Assembly (NCBI GenBank): GCA_964652975.1
Contig: CAZZCN010000047.1
Location: 1-26,242, forward strand
Direction: 5' to 3'
From: CAZZCN01 sp964652975
GTDB lineage: Bacteria; Bacillota; Clostridia; Saccharofermentanales; UBA5734
Length of the DNA: 26,242 nucleotides
This document shows, piece by piece, positions 7,695 to 16,694 of the stretch. Both the position numbers and the translations under genes were made by a program. The first letter of the stretch is position 1, and each line of letters opens with the position of its first letter. The notes beneath the pieces were generated by a model. It did not search any database and was not told the DNA's origin. It worked only from the letters and a program-made list of their open reading frames with translations.

Positions 7695-8918
7695 TTATTC
7701 GGCGTCCAAAGATATCTTCTTATGAATCAACGCTCTTATCTTGGTTGTCGGATCCATTAATGTAGACAGCGATGCATCATGGTTGATGGCATCGATTATC
7801 AACGCTATGAACTTTGACATGTCGACATCCACAAACCAAGGAGCAGCAAGCAATTCGGGTGTTCTGTAAATCAAATTTGTTGAAAAGACTTTTGTTATCA
7901 ATCCTTCTTCATATGCTTTATTAAACATTTCGACTCCTTCTGTAAAAAGACCGAACGTAACTGCACAGAAAACTCTGTTTGCCTTTCTTTCCTTCAGTTC
8001 ACGCGCAATATCAATCATTGAATCACCTGAAGATATCATATCGTCTACAATGAGAATATCCTGACCTTCAACACTGTCACCCAGAAATTCGTGGGCGATT
8101 ATCGGGTTTTTGCCGTTTATTACCTGAGTATAATCTCTTCTTTTGTAAAAAGTTCCGAGAGGCGCCTCAAGCATGGAGGCCATGTACATGGCTCTGGATA
8201 TACCGCCTTCATCAGGGCTGACAACCATAAGCTTGCCGTGGCTGATATCAAGATCGGGTGTTGTTTTAAACATGGCTTTTATAATCTGATATGCAGCAGG
8301 CACGTTCTCAAAACCTCCAAGAGGTATTGCGTTTGCTACACGTGAATCGTGCGCATCGAATGTTATTATATTAGCTACTCCAAGTTTATAGAGTTCTTCA
8401 AGCATATAAGCGCAGTCAAGTGACTCTCTGGCGTTCCTGTGATGCTGTCTGCTTTCGTATAGAAACGGCATTATTACATTTACACGTCTTGCCTTGCCGC
8501 TTATTGCAAGTATGATTCGTTTAAGATCCTGGTAATGGTCATCCGGACTCATATAATTGGTCTTGCCGAAGAATTCATAAGTGCGGGAGTGGTTCAAAAC
8601 ATCAACAAGAATGAAAATATCATGACCACGGACCGTTTGAGTTATAACACCTTTGCCTTCACCGGAAGAAAATCTGAAATTATCAACTTTTATTCTATAA
8701 TCAGATCTGATGAATCCTGTAAAATCTTCAGTCTCGTCAGGGTTGAAGCATTGATACTCCATTCTCCTTTGACGCAGGTGATCGTTTACATCCTTTGAAA
8801 AATCCCAGCTGCCCTTTAATGCAATTATTCCGCAAGGACCAATCGGCTCCATTTTGTTATCACCGTACTGGTCGTAATTAAAATAACATGATTCATTGTT
8901 GTAATTTTCTTCAGGCAT
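7695..8918 (-). CDS. Divergent ribose-phosphate pyrophosphokinase-type protein
   Basis: The product resembles PRPP synthetase, which makes phosphoribosyl pyrophosphate from ribose-5-phosphate and ATP for nucleotide, His and Trp synthesis. Counting from ATG 8918 (407 residues), the family landmarks are present in changed form: RQHHR at 157-161 in place of RQDR, DAH at 188-190 in place of DLH, VVSPDEGG at 232-239, KRR at 259-261, and the PRPP loop VDDMISSGDSM at 291-301 where the usual form is DDIIDTAGT. It is about 90 residues longer than standard Prs, with a longer N-terminus. I chose ATG 8918 because GGAGGAG lies just upstream; the longer frame to 8951 lacks one. Clostridia often carry such a second copy, so it may be a paralogue with altered control or substrate; a canonical prs may exist elsewhere. 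Confidence 0.82.
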   Translation of the reverse strand: MPEENYNNESCYFNYDQYGDNKMEPIGPCGIIALKGSWDFSKDVNDHLRQRRMEYQCFNPDETEDFTGFIRSDYRIKVDNFRFSSGEGKGVITQTVRGHDIFILVDVLNHSRTYEFFGKTNYMSPDDHYQDLKRIILAISGKARRVNVIMPFLYESRQHHRNARESLDCAYMLEELYKLGVANIITFDAHDSRVANAIPLGGFENVPAAYQIIKAMFKTTPDLDISHGKLMVVSPDEGGISRAMYMASMLEAPLGTFYKRRDYTQVINGKNPIIAHEFLGDSVEGQDILIVDDMISSGDSMIDIARELKERKANRVFCAVTFGLFTEGVEMFNKAYEEGLITKVFSTNLIYRTPELLAAPWFVDVDMSKFIALIIDAINHDASLSTLMDPTTKIRALIHKKISLDAE

Positions 8919-8976
8919 TTGAGTCTCCTCCAATAAAAAATATATTTTCAAATAATTCTATTTAATTTTATATGTG

Positions 8977-9006
8977 TTATCATACTCAAGTATTATATAG
9001 TATAAT
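8977..9006 (+). promoter_or_regulatory. Possible promoter for engB-comEC-holA
   Basis: A perfect TATAAT lies at 9001-9006, with the partial -35 match TTATCA at 8977-8982 and an 18-base spacer. The predicted start near 9013 leaves a short leader before the binding site AAGGAG and ATG 9038. The region also separates the minus-strand PRPP synthetase-type gene. Confidence 0.45.
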
Positions 9007-9037
9007 GATAAAAATGTGAATAACCAAGGAGCGGACA

Positions 9038-9652
9038 ATGAGCATCGATTATAGAAAAACCAAATTTTTCATGGTGGCATCCAAAGTAGAAGAATGCCCG
9101 GCAATAAAACTACCAGAAATTGTTCTGGCAGGCAGGTCAAATGTCGGGAAATCCTCATTTATCAATGCTTTGGGCGATAACAAGGGCCTCGCAAAAGTAA
9201 GTTCCACCCCTGGTAAAACAAAGCTTGTGGTATACTTTGTGACAGACAATTCGATACTGTTTTCTGACTTGCCGGGGTACGGATATGCCAAATTACCTAA
9301 AGAAAAGAAAAAAGAATACCAAAATCTTGTAGATAATTATTTTAACTCCGGAAGAGATTTTTCTTTTGTAATTCATTTTATGGATATAAGACATTCACCA
9401 TCGGAACATGACCGGTTGATGAAGCACTGGATGGAAGAAAACAACTGTAAATATTTTATAGTTTTATCAAAATCCGACAAGTTAAGCAAACTCGAAATAA
9501 GCAAAAAAGTTGCCGAAGTAAGAGCTGACCTCACTGTATCAGCAGACATCCCTATAATTGCCATGTCAGCGACCAACAAATCGGGCATAAAAGAGATTAA
9601 AGGCGTTATTTCATCCTGGGTTGCTTCCGAGAAACAGGCACAAGACACATAG
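9038..9652 (+). CDS. engB: Ribosome biogenesis GTPase EngB (YsxC/YihA)
   Basis: EngB is a small essential GTPase needed for late assembly of the 50S subunit. The 204-residue product has the G1 loop GRSNVGKS at 32-39, G3 DLPG followed by YGYAK at 77-85, and G4 SKSDK at 144-148, where most GTPases have TKxD. The N-terminal stretch KTKFFMVASK and the length fit the family. AAGGAG lies upstream of ATG 9038. It is the first gene of an apparent operon with comEC and holA; the comEC frame opens ten bases after its stop. Confidence 0.95.
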   Translation: MSIDYRKTKFFMVASKVEECPAIKLPEIVLAGRSNVGKSSFINALGDNKGLAKVSSTPGKTKLVVYFVTDNSILFSDLPGYGYAKLPKEKKKEYQNLVDNYFNSGRDFSFVIHFMDIRHSPSEHDRLMKHWMEENNCKYFIVLSKSDKLSKLEISKKVAEVRADLTVSADIPIIAMSATNKSGIKEIKGVISSWVASEKQAQDT

Positions 9653-9754
9653 GTAAAAGCTATGTTTTTTTACCTTTTTGTCCGTTTTTGTAGATATTTA
9701 GGTAATAGCATTTACGAATTATCCGATTTATTATATAGCATGGAGGGAAGCTTC

Positions 9755-12598
9755 ATGCTATATTTGGTTTTCACATCTATAAAGGACAAGTTAAGACGGG
9801 TGTACATAGGATTGTCGGATAAATTTGAAATCAGCAGATACTGTTTTCAGATTCTATGCATTATTTCTGTAGTGCTTGTTATTTATATGGATAAGATAAA
9901 GGAACTGGTTGCAGGTTCTGTTTTTTTCTATGTTGCTATAGCATGTTTGATTTACCTGATATTTTTAGCACTTACCAGAAAACTTTTAAAAAGACAACAT
10001 AGATTTAACATTCCAGTAATAACAATGAATGCACATGAAAATACATATAAAAGCTCCAAAAGCAATAGTAAATCCAATGAAATAATGAACACAAGCGAAA
10101 ACGTATATTATCAATCCAATAACAACAGTAAATCCAGGCAGAATTTGAATTTTGAATTGCTATATATTGCTTTATTCGTTTTTGTATTCACAACCGTTTT
10201 ATTAAGGTCGATATTTTTCATAGTCATACCGTGTCAAAATTCCAGACGGATGGCAGGGGAGACATTTCCTGTTAATGCAAAAATAATTTCATATATTTTC
10301 AATGAAAACGCAGATTCGCTTTTTTCAAATCATCTGTTAGGTGCTGTATCCTTCTCCGATAGTAAAGAAAAAGAAGAAAAAGAAGAAATCAAAGATTCTA
10401 AAAACATCGTAACAGAACATGAAAAACCTACAGAGCAAGAAATAGTCCTTAAAAAACAGGAACAATCGACAAGTTCAGAAATCATCCTTGATACAAAATT
10501 CGGGAAAGTCTCGATTTATGATGAAGTAAATGACAGGCAATACGGGGATTTAATAAAAGCTGATATAAGATTTTCCAGATTTGAGCCGCAACGAAACCCC
10601 GGGGGCTTTGACGAACGGAAATATTATGGAGCGAGAGGAATATACTTGAAGGGTTCGATTATCAGAGGGTCGTTAGTCAAGGCAGGCAAAGACGATGGAT
10701 TATTCTACAGATTTTCATACGGATTGCGTACACAAATAATTAAAGTGTTTTACAAGACTTTGCCCGCAAGAGAAGCTGCTTTGATGACGGGGATTTTGCT
10801 GGGAGACAAGACGGGAATCTCAAAAGAAGACAAGGAAGTTCTTAATAGTGCCGGGCTTTCTCATATTACAGCGGTATCAGGCTCGGCGGTTTCATTTTTG
10901 ATTTTCCCTCTTAAGTCGCTTTTAAAGAAAATGAAGGCGTCAAGAGTTAACAAAACAATCATTATGATACTGTTTCTTTTGATATTTGGATTTTTAACCG
11001 GCTGGTCGTCGTCTGTTTCAAGAGCGCTGTTTATGGTGTTTATTATGCTGTCAGCAAATTTACTCGGGAAAAAGATAAATATCACACAGGCACTTTCTCT
11101 GACGGTGTTTTTTCTGATTCTTTACAATCCTGTATATGTGTTGGACGCAGGATTCTGGCTTTCGGTTTGCGCAACAGCCGGTATTATAATGTTCTCAGCC
11201 AAAATCAAGAACTACCTTGTTGCCATTAAATCAGTGCCTGCGATTATTGCATCAAGCATTTCAATGAGCCTCACAGCAGGGATATCCGTACTTCCTGTTT
11301 TGATATGGATGACAGGCGAAATATCATTTTCCGCATTGGTTTCAAATTTGTTTGCGGTTCCGTTGGTGGAATTGTCTTTGTTTTCGGGAGTTGTACTTGG
11401 AATGGCAGGTGTTGTATTTTATAATTCAAATTTCTTATTTCTTTTTGCCGTACCGCTTAAGGGATTTCTATGGGTAATCTCATCAATTGCTTCTGTGGTT
11501 TCATCAATTGATTTTCTTAAAATCAAACTTTACAATGTAACCTTTGCCATTTTATTTGCCGCGGCAGGGGTGGCAATCTTTTTTGCAATCAAGGATATAA
11601 AGACGAAGAAATATGTTGCAGTATTTTCATTGTTGGCGCTGCTGTTGAATTTTATGTTTTCAATACTTTACGTATTGTCCAGACCTGAATTGGAGGTAGT
11701 ATTTGCGGATGTCGGACAGGGAGATGCTACCCTGATAATTCTCAAAACCGGAGAATCGATACTGATTGATTCGGGCGGAGAAAAGAAGGGGGTTGCAGTA
11801 ATCGAAGGAATGCTTGATTATTATAATATTAAAAGCCCGACTATCTACATTGCTACACATACCCATGAGGACCACTGCGGTGCAATGGTTCAATTAATTG
11901 GCAAAAGAGGTGGAAAATCCTTGCTTGTTCCTCAATTTACCAAATCAGATAACGAATTTGATCCTAAATTCGTTGCGAGCAGGAAAGTACTTGTTGAAAG
12001 GAAATCGAAAGCTGCATCTAAAACTGTCGAAAAGAATAATCAACCACTATTAACTCCGGCTAGACCCGATTTGTTTTCAGGGGAGAAGGACATGGGTCTG
12101 AATCTTTTAACGGCTGCATCGGATAAGAATTTTAGAATTCTCGAAACAGGCTCCGGGGATGTTTTTTCAGTTAACAGAAATCTAAAAATAAAAATTCTAA
12201 GTCCTGATAAAAAAGACAGACCGGATCGCAAGAAAGGAGGAAATGAATCTTCTTTGATAATACAGTTAGATTACAAAACACATAAGATTATAATCATGGG
12301 AGATGCCACAGATGGAGCAGAGCAACTGTTAAGCGAGTCAGGGATTGACCTGTCTTCGAATATTTTTAGAATTTCTCATCACGGTTCACCAAAAAGCACA
12401 AATCATGATATAATAAACGCGGTTAACCCCAAAATCTCGATTATCAGTGTTGGATACAATTTATATGGACATCCTTCAGAAAAGGTAATCAAAAGACTTC
12501 GTGACAGCGGGAGCAATGTCCTGCGTACCGACGAATCGGGTGCAATAATTTACAAGTTTGGCGGGGAAAAGGTTACATGCAGAACTATGATTGGCTGA
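9755..12598 (+). CDS. comEC: DNA internalization protein ComEC/Rec2
   Basis: ComEC forms the membrane channel for single-stranded DNA uptake during natural transformation. Counting from ATG 9755 (947 residues), it has N-terminal membrane helices and a DUF4131-like region, the multi-helix competence domain (DKTGISKEDKEVLNSAGLSHI followed by hydrophobic segments), and a C-terminal metallo-beta-lactamase-like domain from about 645: VGQGDATL, HTHEDH near 700, GDATDGAEQLL, ISHHGSPKS and the GHPS end. GGAGGG at 9742-9747 supports ATG 9755; an in-frame ATG at 9662 with only AGG upstream would add 31 residues. Two unusual hydrophilic stretches stand out: Ser/Asn-rich near 95-130 and Lys/Glu-rich near 203-240. 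The MBL domain also has a basic insert of about 50 residues after the HxHxDH motif. Presence of comEC alone does not prove competence. Confidence 0.9.
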   Translation: MLYLVFTSIKDKLRRVYIGLSDKFEISRYCFQILCIISVVLVIYMDKIKELVAGSVFFYVAIACLIYLIFLALTRKLLKRQHRFNIPVITMNAHENTYKSSKSNSKSNEIMNTSENVYYQSNNNSKSRQNLNFELLYIALFVFVFTTVLLRSIFFIVIPCQNSRRMAGETFPVNAKIISYIFNENADSLFSNHLLGAVSFSDSKEKEEKEEIKDSKNIVTEHEKPTEQEIVLKKQEQSTSSEIILDTKFGKVSIYDEVNDRQYGDLIKADIRFSRFEPQRNPGGFDERKYYGARGIYLKGSIIRGSLVKAGKDDGLFYRFSYGLRTQIIKVFYKTLPAREAALMTGILLGDKTGISKEDKEVLNSAGLSHITAVSGSAVSFLIFPLKSLLKKMKASRVNKTIIMILFLLIFGFLTGWSSSVSRALFMVFIMLSANLLGKKINITQALSLTVFFLILYNPVYVLDAGFWLSVCATAGIIMFSAKIKNYLVAIKSVPAIIASSISMSLTAGISVLPVLIWMTGEISFSALVSNLFAVPLVELSLFSGVVLGMAGVVFYNSNFLFLFAVPLKGFLWVISSIASVVSSIDFLKIKLYNVTFAILFAAAGVAIFFAIKDIKTKKYVAVFSLLALLLNFMFSILYVLSRPELEVVFADVGQGDATLIILKTGESILIDSGGEKKGVAVIEGMLDYYNIKSPTIYIATHTHEDHCGAMVQLIGKRGGKSLLVPQFTKSDNEFDPKFVASRKVLVERKSKAASKTVEKNNQPLLTPARPDLFSGEKDMGLNLLTAASDKNFRILETGSGDVFSVNRNLKIKILSPDKKDRPDRKKGGNESSLIIQLDYKTHKIIIMGDATDGAEQLLSESGIDLSSNIFRISHHGSPKSTNHDIINAVNPKISIISVGYNLYGHPSEKVIKRLRDSGSNVLRTDESGAIIYKFGGEKVTCRTMIG

Positions 12599-12613
12599 AA
12601 GGGTGGAAAATCA

Positions 12614-13822
12614 GTGATTAAGAAAAGTGAATCGGCAAATTTCAATGATATATTATCAGAGATGAAATCAGGCTTAATCAGGTCGCTATATGTTCTTGAA
12701 GGAGACGAAAATTATCTCAAGAATAAAATTCTTACAGCACTTGAGAGCAAATTGATAGAACCTTCTGTCAAGAGTCTCGATTACGTTGTTTTTGATTATA
12801 GAAACCAACCTGGCAAGGTTTCACTTAATAAAATCGAAAACGAAATTAAGACGCCTCCGTTTATGTCTCGGAAAAGGCTTATAGTGGTCAAGAATTCCGG
12901 ACTGTTCAGCTATTCAAACAAAGGTGGCAAGACTTCGAAATCCAGCAAGAACAAGACAAATGTTATAACAGCAGATGCAGACAGCGAAGAAAATGATTCC
13001 ACTAACGAAGAGTCAGCGGATACCGACCTGAACAAGGATATAATTATCGATTCTACTACGGATACCAAGGACAAACAATCTGAGATAATAAGAATTTTAA
13101 ATTCAGACATGGATACATCATGTCTGGTTTTTATAGAAGATAAAATCGACAAGAGAATGAAACTGGTAATAGAGAAGATAAAGGAACGAGGAATACTCGC
13201 CGAGATTACTAAACCCGATATAAAGGTTATAAGATTATGGGTTAATAAAGAGCTCGAAAAGTATTCAATACGTATCCAGCCGTCTGCATGCGACATCTTT
13301 ATTGAAAGAAACGACTCCGGACTCCAGCAAATGACCGGCGAGATCGAAAAACTGGTTTTACATGCAAGGTCACAAGGCAAGACAATTATTGCCGAGTCTG
13401 ATGTCGAGGAGATTGGCATTTCAGACCTGAAGGGTAGTATTTTCGACCTTGTCGACGCCTTGTCAAAAAACAATGGTACTGAAGCATATAGGATTCTTGA
13501 TGTTTTAATAGTACAGAAACAGCCGATTCCATTAATCTCATTCATGCTTGCGCGTCACATAAGACAGTTGCTTACGGCAAAGGATATCGGCAGTCCAGAG
13601 CTTATAACAAAGCGTATGAAGGTCATGCCGTTTGTTGCAAACAAGCTGTTTTACCAGTCGAAGAATTTTTCATTCGAGTCCCTTGAGGAGATTTACAGGG
13701 AATGTTTTGAGACAGATATTGCCGTAAAGACATCAAAAATACAAGATAAACTAGGGCTAGAGACTCTTTTTGCATACACAATAGATAAAATTACCAATGA
13801 CAAGTTGATAAAACGCTACTAA
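12614..13822 (+). CDS. holA: DNA polymerase III delta subunit, with acidic insertion
   Basis: The delta subunit opens the sliding clamp within the clamp-loader complex. The 402-residue protein has the N-terminal nucleotide-fold remnant (SLYVLEGDENYLKNKIL), the central block CLVFIEDKIDKRMKL, and the C-terminal helical region (SIFDLVDALSKNN and the RQLLTAKD segment). Typical HolA is about 340 residues; the extra length comes mainly from a Lys/Ser then Asp/Glu-rich insert at about 100-152 (around 12910-13070), between two core strands. Translation starts at GTG 12614, preceded by GGGTGG at 12601-12606, 15 bases after the comEC stop. comEC next to holA is a common Gram-positive arrangement; the rpsT gene that often follows is not here. 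Confidence 0.9.
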   Translation: MIKKSESANFNDILSEMKSGLIRSLYVLEGDENYLKNKILTALESKLIEPSVKSLDYVVFDYRNQPGKVSLNKIENEIKTPPFMSRKRLIVVKNSGLFSYSNKGGKTSKSSKNKTNVITADADSEENDSTNEESADTDLNKDIIIDSTTDTKDKQSEIIRILNSDMDTSCLVFIEDKIDKRMKLVIEKIKERGILAEITKPDIKVIRLWVNKELEKYSIRIQPSACDIFIERNDSGLQQMTGEIEKLVLHARSQGKTIIAESDVEEIGISDLKGSIFDLVDALSKNNGTEAYRILDVLIVQKQPIPLISFMLARHIRQLLTAKDIGSPELITKRMKVMPFVANKLFYQSKNFSFESLEEIYRECFETDIAVKTSKIQDKLGLETLFAYTIDKITNDKLIKRY

Positions 13823-13908
13823 TAAAATATAATAAACGGGTTATTGTCGAAAGAAAACGATAATTACACGGTTTATAAAAAAATGCAATAAAATTTGGAG
13901 GAAGACTG

Positions 13909-15117
13909 ATGAAAAAAATACCTATGAAGACGCCCTTGGTTGAAATGGACGGGGATGAGATGACAAGAATAATATGGAAGCAGATAAAAGATATTGTCTT
14001 GCTGCCGTTTATAGACCTTAAAACAGAATATTACGACCTGGGACTCGAAAACAGAGAGAAGACCAATGACTCAGTCACAGTTGAAAGTGCCAATGCCACA
14101 CTAAAACATGGTGTAGCTGTGAAATGTGCCACCATAACACCGAATGCCCAAAGAGTCGAGGAATATAATCTTACACAAATGTGGAAAAGTCCTAACGGCA
14201 CCATCAGAGCTATACTTGATGGTACAGTTTTTCGAACCCCTATCATGACAAATTGCATTACACCATTCGTATCTGTATGGAAAAAGCCTATTTCAATCGC
14301 AAGACACGCATACGGCGATGTTTACAGGGACAGCGAAATGATGGTAAGCGGACCTGCCAAGGCAGAACTTGTTGTCACATACCAGAACGGTGAAGTAAAA
14401 CGACAGCTCATTCATGACTTCAAGGGCGATGGAGTTCTCCTAGGAATGCATAACCTTGACAGTTCCATTTACAGCTTTGCAAGAGCATGTTTTAATTACG
14501 CACTTGACCAGCATCAGGACCTTTGGTTTGCGACCAAGGATACCATATCTAAAATTTACGACCATCATTTCAAGGATGTTTTCCAAGAAGTGTATGACAA
14601 TGAATTCAAGCAAAAGTTTGAAGAAAATAAAATAGAATATTTTTACACACTTATCGATGATGTGGTTGCAAGAGTCATGCGATCTGAAGGCGGAATAATC
14701 TGGGCATGTAAAAATTATGACGGAGACGTAATGTCCGACATGATTGCATCAGCATGTGGCAGTCTTGCAATGATGACTTCTGTACTTGTCTCGCCTGAAG
14801 GTGTGTTCGAATACGAAGCCGCTCATGGTACTGTTACACGTCATTATTACAAGCATCTTAAAGGCGAAAAGACATCAACCAACCCAATGGCAACTCTGTA
14901 TGCCTGGAGCGGAGCACTTCGCAAAAGAGGCGAAATAGACGAAATACCGGAACTGATGAAATTTGCAGACCTTATAGAAGAGGCTTCAATTAAAACAATT
15001 GAAGAGGGCAAGGTCACAGGAGACTTAAAAGACTTATGCAGACTTGAGAAAGTTCTAGTCCTTACTACCGAGGATTTTTTAAAGGCAATAGTTGCGAATA
15101 TTCAGAAAATTTCATAA
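13909..15117 (+). CDS. icd: NADP-dependent isocitrate dehydrogenase (eukaryotic-like type)
   Basis: This enzyme converts isocitrate to 2-oxoglutarate with CO2 and NADPH. The 402-residue protein belongs to the homodimeric, eukaryotic-like subfamily, as shown by the start VEMDGDEMTRIIW, the substrate site TPNAQRVEEYNL and SPNGTIRAILDGTVFR, the metal-binding YDGDVMSD block, and the coenzyme stretch FEYEAAHGTVTRHY with GEKTSTNPMA. All key blocks look intact. GGAGGA is well placed before ATG 13909. With glutamate dehydrogenase further downstream the cell can supply 2-oxoglutarate for ammonium assimilation; the two genes are not in one operon, so that link is metabolic inference. asnS follows after 36 bases and may be co-transcribed. 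Confidence 0.95.
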   Translation: MKKIPMKTPLVEMDGDEMTRIIWKQIKDIVLLPFIDLKTEYYDLGLENREKTNDSVTVESANATLKHGVAVKCATITPNAQRVEEYNLTQMWKSPNGTIRAILDGTVFRTPIMTNCITPFVSVWKKPISIARHAYGDVYRDSEMMVSGPAKAELVVTYQNGEVKRQLIHDFKGDGVLLGMHNLDSSIYSFARACFNYALDQHQDLWFATKDTISKIYDHHFKDVFQEVYDNEFKQKFEENKIEYFYTLIDDVVARVMRSEGGIIWACKNYDGDVMSDMIASACGSLAMMTSVLVSPEGVFEYEAAHGTVTRHYYKHLKGEKTSTNPMATLYAWSGALRKRGEIDEIPELMKFADLIEEASIKTIEEGKVTGDLKDLCRLEKVLVLTTEDFLKAIVANIQKIS

Positions 15118-15153
15118 CCGAACCTAGGCTCATTCAAGCAAGGAGGCTTAAGA

Positions 15154-16554
15154 ATGAAAATTGTATTTAACACAAATCGAGAGTTATACAGAAACACCGC
15201 GAAATTTGCAGATAAGACAGTCACGCTGGCAGGATGGGTAAGAAACATCAGGGATCAGAAGCAATTCGCATTCATTGACTTCAATGACGGTTCGTTTTTT
15301 AAAAGCGTCCAGATAGTTCTTGACCAGGCTTTCACCGATTCATATGAAGAGGCGGTTAAGACCAAAAACGGTTCTGCAATCAATGTTGTTGGCGAACTCG
15401 TATTAACACCCGATTCTAAACAGCCATTTGAAATCAAGGCGCAAAGTATAACCCTGGTTGGATCGTGCCCACCGGAATACCCTTTGCAACCCAAGCGTCA
15501 CTCTCCTGAATTTTTGAGAAGCATATCTCACTTGAGACCTAGAACCAACCTTTTTTCCGCGGTTTTCAGGGTCAGATCCGTTGCTGCCTATGCGATTCAC
15601 AAATTTTTCCAGGATAGGGATTTTGTAAACGTCCATACTCCTATAATAACTGCAAGCGACTGTGAAGGCGCAGGCGAGATGTTCAGGGTTACGACACTTG
15701 ATGAGCTTAATCCTCCGAAAAATGAAGACGGTACAATTAACTATAGAGAGGATTTTTTCGGCAAAAAGGCAAACCTTACTGTAAGCGGCCAGCTCAATGG
15801 CGAGACATATGCGATGGCTTTTAATAAAATATATACATTCGGACCTACGTTTCGTGCCGAAAACTCCAACACAACAAGGCATGCAGCAGAATTTTGGATG
15901 ATCGAACCCGAGATAGCATTTTCAGACATTAAAGACGATATGCATCTGGCGGAGTCAATGCTCAAGTATATAATCAATTACGTACTGGAAGAGTGTCCTG
16001 AGGAGATGGAGTTTTTTAATAATTTTGTAGACAAGGAATTGCTCGGCAGGCTTAATAATGTTGTAAACAATGAATTTGGTGTTTTGACATATACAGAAGC
16101 TATTCATGAACTCAGCAAGGTAAAAGAAAAATTCTCATATCCTGTAGAGTGGGGAACAGACCTGCAAACAGAGCACGAGAGATATATAACAGAAGTCCTA
16201 TATAAGAAGCCAGTGTTTATAATAGACTACCCTAAAGAAATCAAGGCATTCTACATGAAGCTAAATCCTGACGGAAAGACCGTAGCCGCGATGGACTGCC
16301 TTGTTCCAGGCATAGGCGAGATAATCGGGGGAAGCCAGAGAGAAGAGGATTATGATGTACTGGTCAATCGAATGAAGGAGCTTGACCTAAATACTGAGGA
16401 TTACTGGTGGTATCTTGACCTTAGAAAATACGGTGGCTGCAAGCATGCAGGATTCGGCCTGGGTTTTGAGCGAATGATAATGTACTTGACAGGAGTGACT
16501 AATATCCGTGATGTAATACCGTTTCCACGTACAACCAACAGCGCAGATTTCTAA
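15154..16554 (+). CDS. asnS: Asparagine--tRNA ligase
   Basis: AsnS charges tRNA-Asn with asparagine. The 466-residue product has an N-terminal OB-fold anticodon-binding domain (VTLAGWVRNIRDQKQFAFIDFND), class II motif 2 (FGPTFRAENSNTTRHAAEFW) and motif 3 (GFGLGFERMIMYLTG, then RDVIPFPRT). The lack of an Asp-type insertion and the overall length separate it from AspS. AGGAGG at 15141-15146 lies before ATG 15154. It is 36 bases downstream of icd. No T-box leader is visible in that short gap, so it is not controlled here by its own tRNA in the way many clostridial ligases are. Confidence 0.96.
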   Translation: MKIVFNTNRELYRNTAKFADKTVTLAGWVRNIRDQKQFAFIDFNDGSFFKSVQIVLDQAFTDSYEEAVKTKNGSAINVVGELVLTPDSKQPFEIKAQSITLVGSCPPEYPLQPKRHSPEFLRSISHLRPRTNLFSAVFRVRSVAAYAIHKFFQDRDFVNVHTPIITASDCEGAGEMFRVTTLDELNPPKNEDGTINYREDFFGKKANLTVSGQLNGETYAMAFNKIYTFGPTFRAENSNTTRHAAEFWMIEPEIAFSDIKDDMHLAESMLKYIINYVLEECPEEMEFFNNFVDKELLGRLNNVVNNEFGVLTYTEAIHELSKVKEKFSYPVEWGTDLQTEHERYITEVLYKKPVFIIDYPKEIKAFYMKLNPDGKTVAAMDCLVPGIGEIIGGSQREEDYDVLVNRMKELDLNTEDYWWYLDLRKYGGCKHAGFGLGFERMIMYLTGVTNIRDVIPFPRTTNSADF

Positions 16555-16694
16555 AAATAATTAATCGTTAATCTCTATTTTGCGCTTTTGAAATGATTAT
16601 CGCCATATGAATATCAAATGATAGACTTTTTTTCTATCAAATATTAAATATTTTTACATGATATAGACTCTAAATAGCGAAAAGGGGATTTAAC

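Noticed and set aside
12910..13545. 211-codon minus-strand frame inside holA
   Set aside because: It is antisense to a well-supported gene, Ser-rich because of Asp/Glu and Lys codons on the other strand, and has no independent support.
13864..13894. TTACAC...TAAAAT as a promoter for icd
   Set aside because: The spacer is 19 bases and the implied transcription start would fall inside or after the ribosome binding site at 13897.
15403..15882. 159-codon minus-strand frame inside asnS
   Set aside because: It lies antisense to conserved AsnS motifs and shows no recognisable domain.
16619..16639. TGATAGA/TCTATCA hairpin after asnS, as a terminator
   Set aside because: The T run is in the loop and not after the stem, and the stem has only two G/C pairs; it may be a weak structure but not a standard terminator.
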